NCBI GenBank assembly: GCA_964370215.1
Contig: CAYJIM010000054.1
Coordinates: forward strand, 1-16,558
Direction: 5' to 3'
DNA from: Massiliimalia sp964370215
Lineage (GTDB): Bacteria > Bacillota > Clostridia > Oscillospirales > Ruminococcaceae
Length of the DNA stretch: 16,558 nucleotides
Shown: in pieces, positions 7,298-14,853 of the stretch
How the letters are laid out: the number at the start of each line of letters is the position of its first letter
Numbering within the stretch: position 1 is the stretch's first letter
Notes under the pieces: generated by a model
Database searches by the model: none
The model's input: only the letters and a program-made list of their open reading frames with translations
Told to the model about the DNA's origin: nothing
Translations under genes and position numbers: made by a program

Positions 7298-10135
7298 TTG
7301 GCAAAGAATAAAATTATCATTCGTGGTGCCCGAGAGCACAACTTGAAAAATATTGATTTGGAAATCCCGAGAGACAAGCTGGTTGTCATGACGGGACTTT
7401 CGGGGTCGGGGAAATCCTCCTTGGCATTTGACACCATCTATGCCGATGGTCAGCGCCGTTATATGGAGAGTTTATCCTCCTATGCCCGACAATTTTTGGG
7501 GCAGATGGAAAAGCCGGATGTCGATTACATTGAAGGGCTTTCCCCAGCCATTTCCATCGACCAGAAAACCACCTCTAAAAACCCACGCTCCACCGTGGGT
7601 ACCGTCACCGAAATTTACGATTATCTGCGGTTGCTGTATGCACGCATTGGCATTCCACACTGTCCGGTATGTGGCAGAGAAATCAAACAACAAACCATTG
7701 ATCAGATCGTCGATCAGGTCATGACGTTGGAAGTGGGAACCCGCATTCAAGTCATGGCGCCGATTGTAAGGGGACGTAAGGGGACGTATGCAAAGGAACT
7801 GGAGTCCGCCAAGCGTTCGGGCTATGTGCGTGCCCGTGTCGACGGCAGTGTCTATGACCTGTCGGAGGAAATCACCCTCGATAAAAATATCAAGCACGAC
7901 ATTGAAATTGTCGTCGACCGTTTGGTCATCAAAGAGGAAATCACCTCCCGTCTTGCCGATTCCATCGAAACGGCAGTGGCACTTTGTGAGGGGTTGGTGC
8001 TCATCGATGTCATCGGTGGGGAGGAACAACTCTACTCCCTCAACTATGCCTGCCCCGAACACGGGGTGAGTATGGAAGAACTTTCTCCGGGGATGTTTTC
8101 CTTTAATAACCCGACCGGTGCTTGCCCGACCTGTACAGGACTTGGCACCTTTATGAAGGTAGACCCCGACTTGATTGTGCCGAACAAGGCACTCTCCATC
8201 AAGGAAGGGGCGATCAAGGCAAGCGGTTGGTACTATGCGGAAGGGTCGATTTCTGCCATGTACTATCATGCCATTGCGGAGAGCTATGGATTTGACCTCG
8301 ATACCCCTTTTGGGAAAATTCCGAAAAAAGGGCGCGATGCCATTCTGTTCGGCACCGGCAAAAAACGGCTGTCGTTACAGCGCAGCAGTGAGTTTGGCTC
8401 CAGCAACTACAACGCCCCATTTGAAGGGGTGGTCAACAATCTGGAACGTCGTTTCCGTGAAACCCAAAGCAACTATATGCGTGACGAAATCAGTCAGGTG
8501 ATGAGTGCCGAACTCTGTCCCGACTGTCATGGTGATCGTCTCAAACCGGAGATCCTTTCTGTCACGGTCGGAGACAAAAACATCAGTGCATGCTGCCGCC
8601 AATCCATTTCCGAAGCGGTTGACTTTTTCGACGGTCTGCAACTGACTGAAAAGGAACGGATGATTGCGACACAGGTGCTCAAAGAAATTCATGAGCGATT
8701 GGGCTTTTTGAAGAATGTGGGATTGGAGTACTTGACCCTTTCCCGTTCTGCCGGCACGCTGTCGGGTGGGGAAAGTCAACGCATCCGTCTGGCAACCCAG
8801 ATCGGGTCCTATCTTGTCGGGGTGCTTTACATTCTCGATGAGCCGAGCATTGGGTTGCACCAACGTGACAACGACAAACTGCTAGAAACACTCAAACGCC
8901 TGCGTGATCTTGGCAATACCCTCATTGTCGTGGAACATGATGAAGATACGATGTTTGCCGCCGACCACATCGTCGACATAGGGCCAGGTGCCGGTGTGCA
9001 CGGGGGTGAGATTGTCGCTCAAGGGACTGCTGAGGAGATCATGGCATGTGCCGATTCGCTGACAGGGCAGTACCTGTCCGGCAAGCGTCGCATTGCGGTG
9101 CCGAAAACCCGTCGCAAAGGCAACGGGGAGTGTTTGAAGATTGTGGGAGCGACTGAAAACAACCTGCAAAATGTCACGGTGTCGCTGCCGCTTGGCACAC
9201 TGACCTGTGTGACAGGGGTGTCGGGGTCTGGAAAATCCTCCCTTGTCAATGAAGTGCTTTACAAAACACTCTCCAAAGAGCTCAACCGTTCTCGCCTCAA
9301 ACCGGGCAAGGTGAAGCAGATTTTGGGGTTGGAGCACCTTGATAAGGTGGTCGACATCAGCCAGTCGCCGATTGGGCGTACCCCACGTTCCAACCCTGCC
9401 ACCTATACCGGTGTTTTCACCGACATCCGCAACGTCTTTTCGATGACCGCTGATGCCAAAATGCGTGGCTATGGTCCGGGGCGCTTTTCCTTCAACGTCA
9501 AGGGTGGGCGCTGTGAGTCCTGCGAAGGGGACGGCATTTTGAAAATTGAAATGCACTTTTTGCCGGATATTTATGTGCCTTGCGATGTTTGTAAGGGCAA
9601 ACGCTACAACCGTGAGACGTTGGAGGTGCATTACAAAGGGAAAACCATTCACGATGTGTTGGAAATGACCATTGAAGAAGCGACGCTCTTTTTTGAAAAC
9701 ATTCCAAAAATTCACAAAAAGCTGAAAACGCTGTGTGACGTCGGCTTGAGTTATGTCAAAATGGGGCAGTCGGCCACCACCTTGTCGGGTGGGGAGGCGC
9801 AACGTGTCAAACTGGCAACCGAGCTTTCCAAAACCTCTACCGGCAAAACCATTTATATTTTGGACGAACCAACCACAGGACTGCACACCGCCGACGTTCA
9901 CAAACTCATCGACATGCTACAGCGTCTGGTCGAGGGGGGCAACACGGTGGTCGTCATCGAGCACAATTTGGATGTCATCAAAGTGGCAGACTATCTGGTG
10001 GATTTGGGCCCTGAAGGGGGCAGTGGCGGTGGTATGATCGTCGCCAAGGGGACACCGGAGCAGGTGTGTAAGGTGAAAGAGTCCTACACCGGCCAATATT
10101 TGAAAAAGTTCCTGCAAGGGCAGGAGAAAAAATAG
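7298..10135 (+). CDS. uvrA: UvrABC system protein A (excinuclease ATPase subunit), TTG start
   Basis: UvrA is the dimeric ABC-type ATPase that scans DNA for bulky lesions and loads UvrB. The 945-residue protein contains two ATPase modules. Module one has Walker A GLSGSGKSS (33-41), signature LSGGESQR (from 488) and Walker B YILDEP (511-516). Module two has GVSGSGKSS (640-648), signature LSGGEAQR (from 829) and YILDEP (853-858). Zinc cysteines occur in CPVCG, in CPEHG...CPTC, and in the zinc finger Cys739/742/762/765. The start is TTG 7298: AGGAGG overlaps the uvrB stop, eight bases upstream, and the conserved family N-terminus begins there. Co-transcription with uvrB through the LexA-box promoter is inferred. 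Confidence 0.98.
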   Translation: MAKNKIIIRGAREHNLKNIDLEIPRDKLVVMTGLSGSGKSSLAFDTIYADGQRRYMESLSSYARQFLGQMEKPDVDYIEGLSPAISIDQKTTSKNPRSTVGTVTEIYDYLRLLYARIGIPHCPVCGREIKQQTIDQIVDQVMTLEVGTRIQVMAPIVRGRKGTYAKELESAKRSGYVRARVDGSVYDLSEEITLDKNIKHDIEIVVDRLVIKEEITSRLADSIETAVALCEGLVLIDVIGGEEQLYSLNYACPEHGVSMEELSPGMFSFNNPTGACPTCTGLGTFMKVDPDLIVPNKALSIKEGAIKASGWYYAEGSISAMYYHAIAESYGFDLDTPFGKIPKKGRDAILFGTGKKRLSLQRSSEFGSSNYNAPFEGVVNNLERRFRETQSNYMRDEISQVMSAELCPDCHGDRLKPEILSVTVGDKNISACCRQSISEAVDFFDGLQLTEKERMIATQVLKEIHERLGFLKNVGLEYLTLSRSAGTLSGGESQRIRLATQIGSYLVGVLYILDEPSIGLHQRDNDKLLETLKRLRDLGNTLIVVEHDEDTMFAADHIVDIGPGAGVHGGEIVAQGTAEEIMACADSLTGQYLSGKRRIAVPKTRRKGNGECLKIVGATENNLQNVTVSLPLGTLTCVTGVSGSGKSSLVNEVLYKTLSKELNRSRLKPGKVKQILGLEHLDKVVDISQSPIGRTPRSNPATYTGVFTDIRNVFSMTADAKMRGYGPGRFSFNVKGGRCESCEGDGILKIEMHFLPDIYVPCDVCKGKRYNRETLEVHYKGKTIHDVLEMTIEEATLFFENIPKIHKKLKTLCDVGLSYVKMGQSATTLSGGEAQRVKLATELSKTSTGKTIYILDEPTTGLHTADVHKLIDMLQRLVEGGNTVVVIEHNLDVIKVADYLVDLGPEGGSGGGMIVAKGTPEQVCKVKESYTGQYLKKFLQGQEKK

Positions 10136-10159
10136 GCGATCATTGCAAATGAATAAAAC

Positions 10160-10200
10160 AACGCAAAGTGGGTCAGCGAGATCATCCACTTTGCGTTGCT
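10160..10200 (+). terminator. Probable intrinsic terminator after uvrA
   Basis: A perfect 12-bp stem (10160-10171 with 10186-10197, AACGCAAAGTGG/CCACTTTGCGTT) has a 14-base loop. It is followed by GCTTTATATT. The T-tract is interrupted, so termination may be moderate. It begins 25 bases after the uvrA stop. Confidence 0.72.
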
Positions 10201-10338
10201 TTATATTGGGTGTGTTTTTTTCGTGCAGGGGCACGAAAAGTGAAAACAGACAGGTGGAGTAGTTGAAATTTATGCAAAAAATCAAAAAAACAGTGCTTTT
10301 TGCTAAAACAGCGTGAGATAAATCGGGAGGAAATCACA
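10201..10338 (+). other. AT-rich intergenic stretch between uvrA and the isomerase
   Basis: No convincing gene is visible here. It contains one compact inverted repeat: TTTTCGTGC (10218-10226) and GCACGAAAA (10231-10239) around an AGGG loop. This has A rather than T downstream on the plus strand and is not a terminator. A-rich sequence follows. I found no good promoter in it that would precede the 34-codon ORF at 10339. Confidence 0.5.
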
Positions 10339-10443
10339 ATGGACAATTGGGGTGGGAAATGGTATGATAAAGCTGTAAGTACAACCCGAAAAAATGATGT
10401 GGCAGCAATGCCCGTCAATCATCTTGAGGAGGTTTTTTTATGA
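10339..10443 (+). CDS. Possible 34-residue upstream ORF coupled to the isomerase gene
   Basis: An ATG at 10339 stands eight bases after GGGAGG and opens 34 codons, beginning MDNWGGKWYDKAV and ending HLEEVFL. Its TGA overlaps the ATG of the isomerase as ATGA, the classic geometry of translational coupling. There is no signal peptide, membrane segment or recognised family; three tryptophan/tyrosine-type residues cluster at the start. The counter-evidence is serious. A good promoter (TGGACA-17-TATGAT) lies inside the ORF, so transcripts from it would begin near codon 13. I see no upstream promoter, so translation would need read-through from uvrBA or a start I missed. Chance is possible. Confidence 0.3.
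   Translation: MDNWGGKWYDKAVSTTRKNDVAAMPVNHLEEVFL
10340..10368 (+). promoter_or_regulatory. Promoter of the sugar isomerase gene
   Basis: TGGACA (10340-10345) lies 17 bases upstream of TATGAT (10363-10368). The -10 is extended by TG at the usual place (TGGTATGAT). Transcription from about 10375 would give a 65-base leader with the very strong ribosome site GAGGAGG (10426-10432), seven Ts before the ATG. Confidence 0.65.
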
Positions 10444-11921
10444 ACAATATTCCTGTTGTGAAATTAGGGGTGGTTGCGGTCAGCCGTGACTGTTTCCCAA
10501 TGTCCTTGTCCGCTAGTCGTCGCCAAGCAGTGGTAGATGCGTATGCGGCAAAATATGGTGCTGTTTACCAATGTCCGGTGACAGTAGAAAATGAACTGGA
10601 TATGAGAAAAGCATTGGCAGACATCAAAGAAAATGATGTCAATGCACTGGTTGTTTACCTTGGCAACTTCGGTCCTGAAACGCCGGAAACCCTGCTCGCA
10701 AAAGAGTTTGGCGGTCCTGTGATGTATGTGGCAGCAGCAGAAGAAACCCAAGAAAACCTCATCAATGGTCGTGGGGATGCTTACTGTGGGATGCTCAATG
10801 CAAGCTACAACTTGGGCATTCGTAAAATCAAAGCGTACATTCCTGAATATCCGGTGGGTACCGCAGATGACGTCGCAACCATGATGGCGGATTTTGTGCC
10901 GGTTGCACGTACACTGATCGGTTTGTCCAACCTCAAAATCATGACCTTTGGTCCACGTCCAAATGACTTCTTGGCATGTAATGCACCGATTCAAAAATTG
11001 TTTGACTTGGGTGTCGAAGTGGAAGAAAACTCTGAACTCGACCTGTATGCGGCTTACCATGCACACAAAGACGACCCACGTATTCCGGCAGTCATTGCAG
11101 AAATGGAAGCAGAATTGGGCGACGGCAATAAAATGCCTGGGGTTCTGCCTCGTTTGGCGCAATACGAAATCACCCTGCTTGACTGGATTGAAGAGCACAA
11201 AGGGTCGAGACAATATGTGGCAATGGCAAACAAATGCTGGCCTGCATTCCAAACACAATTCGGTTTTGTTCCTTGTTATGTCAACTCCCGTTTGACCGCA
11301 AAAGGCATTCCGGTTGCTTGTGAAGTGGATATTTACGGTGCTCTTAGTGAGTACATCGGTACCTGTGTCACAGAAGATATTGTCACATTGCTTGACATCA
11401 ACAACACCGTTCCGGCGGACATGTACAGCCAGTCCATCGCACCAAATTACGATTACAAACATACCGATACGTTCATGGGCTTCCACTGTGGCAATACCGC
11501 TGCACAAAAATTGGTTTCCTGTGATATGAAATATCAATTGATCATGCACCGTGGGTTGGAACCGGACAAAGAACCGGACATCACCCGTGGTACCTTGGAA
11601 GGCGATCTGTTGCCGGGTGACATCACCTTCTTCCGCCTGCAAAGCACTGCTGACACCGTGCTGCGTGCGTACATTGCAGAGGGTGAAGTATTGCCGATCG
11701 CTTCTCGTTCCTTTGGGGGCATTGGGGTATTCGCCATTCCGGAAATGGGCAGATTCTATCGTCATGTGTTGGTGGCAAAACGCTATCCACATCATGGTGC
11801 GGTTGCGTTCGGTCATTACGGAAAAGCCATCTACAGCGTTTTGGATTACCTCGGGGTGGAAGACATTGCCTTCAACCAACCATCCAACATGTTGTATCCG
11901 ACGGAAAATCCATTCAAATAA
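10440..11921 (+). CDS. L-fucose/L-arabinose isomerase family protein, substrate unknown
   Basis: The 493-residue protein belongs to the FucI/AraA-type ketol isomerases (COG2407-like), which interconvert aldoses and ketoses using a divalent metal. ACEVDIYGA (Glu295) and LLDINNT (Asp319) are 24 residues apart, the same spacing as the Mn ligands Glu337 and Asp361 of E. coli FucI. A late PHHGAVAFGH block (450-459) probably supplies the third, histidine ligand. The N-terminal half has the Rossmann-like layout of the family. No kinase, aldolase, transporter or regulator is nearby, so the sugar cannot be deduced; fucose, arabinose or another sugar is possible. A good promoter, near-ideal ribosome site and fairly uniform codon choice suggest strong expression. 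It is a single-gene unit closed by a terminator. Confidence 0.88.
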   Translation: MNNIPVVKLGVVAVSRDCFPMSLSASRRQAVVDAYAAKYGAVYQCPVTVENELDMRKALADIKENDVNALVVYLGNFGPETPETLLAKEFGGPVMYVAAAEETQENLINGRGDAYCGMLNASYNLGIRKIKAYIPEYPVGTADDVATMMADFVPVARTLIGLSNLKIMTFGPRPNDFLACNAPIQKLFDLGVEVEENSELDLYAAYHAHKDDPRIPAVIAEMEAELGDGNKMPGVLPRLAQYEITLLDWIEEHKGSRQYVAMANKCWPAFQTQFGFVPCYVNSRLTAKGIPVACEVDIYGALSEYIGTCVTEDIVTLLDINNTVPADMYSQSIAPNYDYKHTDTFMGFHCGNTAAQKLVSCDMKYQLIMHRGLEPDKEPDITRGTLEGDLLPGDITFFRLQSTADTVLRAYIAEGEVLPIASRSFGGIGVFAIPEMGRFYRHVLVAKRYPHHGAVAFGHYGKAIYSVLDYLGVEDIAFNQPSNMLYPTENPFK

Positions 11922-11930
11922 GAAACAATC

Positions 11931-11975
11931 AAGAAAAAGGGTGTTGCACACATTGCAACATCCTTTTCTTTTTTT
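11931..11975 (+). terminator. Strong intrinsic terminator after the isomerase gene
   Basis: GGGTGTTGCA (11939-11948) pairs with TGCAACATCC (11954-11963) around a CACAT loop, with one G-U pair. A-T pairing extends the base on both sides. Seven Ts (11969-11975) follow. It lies 10 bases after the stop codon. Confidence 0.9.
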
Positions 11976-12131
11976 GTGAAAAGGTGAAACCTGTGCGATT
12001 CAATGATGCGGAAAAAGGAATGGGGAAAGGTGAAAAATGCTCCAAAAAAGTAGAGGATTTCAATTAAAATAGACTAAACTTGTACACTTTGACGAAATCG
12101 AAAAAACCTAAAACTTCTTCCTATTTTTCTC
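11976..12131 (+). other. Intergenic stretch upstream of the nrdD promoter, no gene seen
   Basis: This purine-rich, then AT-rich spacer separates the isomerase terminator from the nrdD promoter. I see no convincing ORF, RNA gene, strong hairpin or second promoter. A 16-codon ATG frame near 12005 lacks a ribosome site. Confidence 0.55.
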
Positions 12132-12160
12132 TTGACATTCCCCCCCACAACTCGTATAAT
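12132..12160 (+). promoter_or_regulatory. Promoter of the nrdD operon
   Basis: A perfect TTGACA (12132-12137) lies 17 bases upstream of a perfect TATAAT (12155-12160). The spacer contains a run of seven Cs. Transcription should start near 12167, leaving a leader of about 100 bases that holds the NrdR box. Confidence 0.92.
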
Positions 12161-12183
12161 AATAGAGGAAAAAGAAAACACAA

Positions 12184-12199
12184 ACACAATATATAGTAG
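12184..12199 (+). promoter_or_regulatory. NrdR box upstream of nrdD
   Basis: ACACAATATATAGTAG matches the NrdR consensus acaCwAtATaTwGtgt at every strongly conserved position. NrdR is the ATP/dATP-sensing repressor of ribonucleotide reductase genes. The box lies about 17 bases downstream of the expected transcription start, suited to repression. NrdR usually binds two boxes. A weaker partner may overlap the -10 at 12153-12168 (31 bases upstream) or lie at 12206-12221 (22 bases downstream). Confidence 0.8.
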
Positions 12200-12268
12200 T
12201 TCTTGTTGCAAAATATCTTTTTTTACTACAAGTGGCGATGAGAACAATGAAGGGGAGAATAGAGCGTC

Positions 12269-14548
12269 ATGGTATTGAAAATTAAAAAGCGTGATGGACG
12301 TGAAGTGATCTTTGATCGTGAAAAAATTGTCGACGCAATTTACCGTGCGGCACACGCACTCGGCGGCACCGACCGCAAGGAAGCGGAGCATGTGACTGAT
12401 ATGGTGGTCGACTACTTGGAGACCCATGAGAAGGGCAATGTACCATCGGTTGAGCATATACAAGATATTGTAGAGAAAATGCTTATCGAAAACGGCAATG
12501 CACGTACAGCGAAGGAATATATCCTCTACCGCGCAAACCGTACAAGGGTACGTGAAATGAACACACGCCTCATGAAAATTTATGAGGACTTGACTTTTAA
12601 AGATGCCAAAGACAATGATTTGAAGCGTGAAAATGCAAACATCGATGGGGACACTGCGATGGGCACCATGCTCAAATATGGATCGGAAGGGGCAAAACAG
12701 TTTTACGAAATGTTTGTCTTGGATCCGAAACACTCCAAGGCACACAGTGAAGGTGACATTCACATTCATGACATGGACTTCTTTACACTGACCACAACCT
12801 GTTGCCAGATTGATTTGGAAAAATTGTTTGAAGGTGGTTTTTGCACCGGTCACGGGTATCTGCGTGAACCAAACGACATTCAGACCTATGCGGCATTGGC
12901 GTGTATCGCCATTCAGTCCAACCAAAATGATCAACATGGTGGGCAGAGTGTACCAAACTTTGAGTATGCCATGGCAAAAGGCGTCGTTAAAACCTATCGT
13001 CGTCGTTATCGTGACAATCTTGTCAAAGGGGTGGGTTACTTCAACGATGGGGATGCCAGACAATTGGTGCTGGACATGATGGCAACTTTGGAAGCCGACG
13101 GGTTGACACCGGTCTTTGCAAACGACAACGGCTATGCAGAAGCAGAACTCCCACTCCTGCAAGAGTTGGTTGGTGAACATGCGACGGTGGTACAACAACA
13201 TGCACTGGCAGATTCCAAACAGGAAACGGAACGTGCAACCTATCAAGCGATGGAGGCATTGGTACACAACCTCAACACCATGCACTCCAGAGCAGGCGCG
13301 CAGATCCCGTTCTCGTCGCTCAACTACGGGTTGGACACCACGCCGGAAGGCCGTTTGGTCATTGAAAAATTGCTGCTTGCCACCGAGGCCGGTTTGGGCA
13401 ACGGGGAAACACCGATCTTCCCCATTCAGATCTTTAAAGTCAAAGAGGGGATCAACTACAATCCGGAAGATCCGAACTACGACCTTTTCAAATTGTCCTG
13501 TCGGGTTTCGGCAAAACGTCTCTTCCCAAACTATGCGTTTATCGATGCGCCGTTTAACCTACAACATTATGTACCGGGGCATCCTGAAACTGAAGTGGCA
13601 TACATGGGTTGTCGTACCCGTGTTGTGGCAAACTACCACGATAAAACCCGTGAAATTGTCACCGGTCGTGGGAATTTGAGTTTCACTTCCATCAACCTGC
13701 CGCGTTTGGCAATCAAAGCACACGGCAACATCGAATTTTTCTTTGATCAATTGGATCGTGAGATCGATTTGGTGGTGGATCAATTGATGGATCGCTATCG
13801 CATTCAAGCACGTAAAAAAGTCAAAAACTACCCGTTCCTGATGGGACAAGGCGTTTGGATGGATGCGGATCAATTGGGCTTTGACGATGAAGTTGGCGAA
13901 GTGTTGAAACACGGTACCTTGACCGTCGGGTTCATCGGTCTTGCAGAGTGCTTGATGGCGCTGATTGGCACCCACCACGGGCAGAGCAAAGAGGCGCAAA
14001 ACCTAGGACTTGACATTGTCGGTTTTATGCGTCAGCGCATGGATCAGGAAACCCGTAAAACAGGGATGAATTTTTCGCTCATCGCCACACCGGGTGAAGG
14101 TCTTTCCGGTCGTTTTGTACGGATGGATAAAGAGCGTTATGGCGTGATTGAAGGGATTACTGATCGCCCCTACTACACAAACTCTTTCCATGTGCCGGTT
14201 TATTATGACCTGTCCGCTTACGATAAAATTCGTTTGGAAGCACCTTATCACAACCTCACCAATGGGGGACACATCTCCTATGTCGAAATGGATGGCGATA
14301 CCGCCAACAACGTGGAGGCATTTGAGGCGGTGGTGCGCTGCATGAAAGAAGCAGGGGTCGGGTATGGCTCGATCAACCATCCGGTTGACCGTGACCCTGT
14401 TTGTGGTTACACCGGTGTCATCAACGATATATGTCCACGTTGTGGTCGTCGTGAGGGCGAAGGGGTACCGATTGAGAAATTGCGTGAATTGAAAAAACAA
14501 TATCCGAGCATGCCGCATTTTTATGATCGCCCGCATGTGACGGAATAA
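12269..14548 (+). CDS. nrdD: Anaerobic (class III) ribonucleoside-triphosphate reductase, large part lacking the glycyl-radical segment
   Basis: This enzyme makes deoxynucleotides from NTPs without oxygen. The 759-residue protein has an N-terminal ATP-cone (about 2-95) for allosteric control, TTTCCQ (Cys178/179, near the usual upper active-site cysteine), the QHGGQS block, and the finger-loop cysteine in MGCRTRV (Cys448, expected thiyl radical site). A zinc-ribbon remnant follows: DPVCGYTG...CPRCGR (Asp709, Cys712, Cys722, Cys725). After it the protein runs on 30 or so residues and stops without the RxxGY glycyl-radical motif. That motif is encoded by the next gene. ATG 12269 has AGGGGAG eleven bases upstream, a slightly long spacing. 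Three in-frame stops follow the end, so this is not a simple stop-codon error. Confidence 0.95.
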   Translation: MVLKIKKRDGREVIFDREKIVDAIYRAAHALGGTDRKEAEHVTDMVVDYLETHEKGNVPSVEHIQDIVEKMLIENGNARTAKEYILYRANRTRVREMNTRLMKIYEDLTFKDAKDNDLKRENANIDGDTAMGTMLKYGSEGAKQFYEMFVLDPKHSKAHSEGDIHIHDMDFFTLTTTCCQIDLEKLFEGGFCTGHGYLREPNDIQTYAALACIAIQSNQNDQHGGQSVPNFEYAMAKGVVKTYRRRYRDNLVKGVGYFNDGDARQLVLDMMATLEADGLTPVFANDNGYAEAELPLLQELVGEHATVVQQHALADSKQETERATYQAMEALVHNLNTMHSRAGAQIPFSSLNYGLDTTPEGRLVIEKLLLATEAGLGNGETPIFPIQIFKVKEGINYNPEDPNYDLFKLSCRVSAKRLFPNYAFIDAPFNLQHYVPGHPETEVAYMGCRTRVVANYHDKTREIVTGRGNLSFTSINLPRLAIKAHGNIEFFFDQLDREIDLVVDQLMDRYRIQARKKVKNYPFLMGQGVWMDADQLGFDDEVGEVLKHGTLTVGFIGLAECLMALIGTHHGQSKEAQNLGLDIVGFMRQRMDQETRKTGMNFSLIATPGEGLSGRFVRMDKERYGVIEGITDRPYYTNSFHVPVYYDLSAYDKIRLEAPYHNLTNGGHISYVEMDGDTANNVEAFEAVVRCMKEAGVGYGSINHPVDRDPVCGYTGVINDICPRCGRREGEGVPIEKLRELKKQYPSMPHFYDRPHVTE

Positions 14549-14589
14549 CAATAACAAATCTTTGAACAATAGAAAAGGAGAGTAACATC

Positions 14590-14778
14590 ATGGAAAAAGC
14601 AATGGCAAAACAACAACACGGGATGGTAGGTCAAGACGTTGGGTTTGAGCGCATTCGTCGCATCACAGGCTACCTCGTTGGTACCATCGATAATTTTAAC
14701 AACGCGAAACGTTCCGAAGAAGGGGATCGCGTCAAACACAGCATGAGCACCGGTTGCGGCGCTTGTGAAAGAATCTAA
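14590..14778 (+). CDS. Stand-alone glycyl-radical subunit of class III ribonucleotide reductase
   Basis: The 62-residue protein contains FERIRRITGYLVG and then DNFNNAKRSEEGDRVKH, the C-terminal glycyl-radical segment normally fused to NrdD. Gly27 in RITGY is the expected radical site, made by NrdG using S-adenosylmethionine. About 18 extra residues precede the motif, and a CGAC pair (Cys56, Cys59) lies near the end. It has its own ribosome site (GGAG, nine bases before ATG). It is in a different frame from nrdD, with TGA at 14563 closing that frame upstream, so neither read-through nor frameshifting can fuse the two. It must assemble with the large protein, analogous to how YfiD/GrcA supplies a glycyl segment to pyruvate formate-lyase. 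The motif is very clear; the assembly is inference. Confidence 0.9.
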   Translation: MEKAMAKQQHGMVGQDVGFERIRRITGYLVGTIDNFNNAKRSEEGDRVKHSMSTGCGACERI

Positions 14779-14788
14779 TCGTATGATG

Positions 14789-14829
14789 AAAGGGGTGACG
14801 AGATTCTCTTTGGAATCCGTCGCCCCTTT
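14789..14829 (+). terminator. Long hairpin between the glycyl-radical gene and nrdG, possible partial terminator
   Basis: AAAGGGGTGACG (14789-14800) pairs with CGTCGCCCCTTT (14818-14829), one T-G pair. After a one-base bulge GATTC pairs with GAATC (14802-14806 with 14813-14817), loop TCTTTG. TTTGTTGT follows, a poor T-tract. Its position 10 bases after one stop and 24 before the next ATG suggests partial termination or protection of the upstream mRNA, lowering nrdG expression relative to the subunits. Confidence 0.6.
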
Positions 14830-14853
14830 GTTGTCACAATAGGAGGTGTAGCG

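Noticed and set aside
7767..7786. Tandem 10-base repeat TAAGGGGACG within uvrA
   Set aside because: It encodes part of the conserved IVRGRKGT stretch of UvrA, so the repetition follows from the codons used.
10464..11951. A 495-codon minus-strand open frame covering the isomerase gene
   Set aside because: It is the complement of a clear enzyme gene, has no ribosome site, resembles no family, and is rich in Cys, His and Phe as antisense frames in this composition are.
12247..12285. A 12-codon ATG frame overlapping the nrdD start
   Set aside because: It has no good ribosome site of its own and mainly consists of the nrdD Shine-Dalgarno region, so chance is the simplest explanation.
12074..13285. 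A 403-codon minus-strand open frame across the nrdD promoter and N-terminus
   Set aside because: It would run through a consensus promoter and an NrdR box and is antisense to the conserved ATP-cone. No start signal was seen.
14549..14589. Programmed frameshift or stop read-through joining nrdD to the glycyl-radical gene
   Set aside because: The nrdD frame has further stops after its TAA, and the downstream gene's frame is closed by TGA at 14563, before any place where the two frames could be joined.
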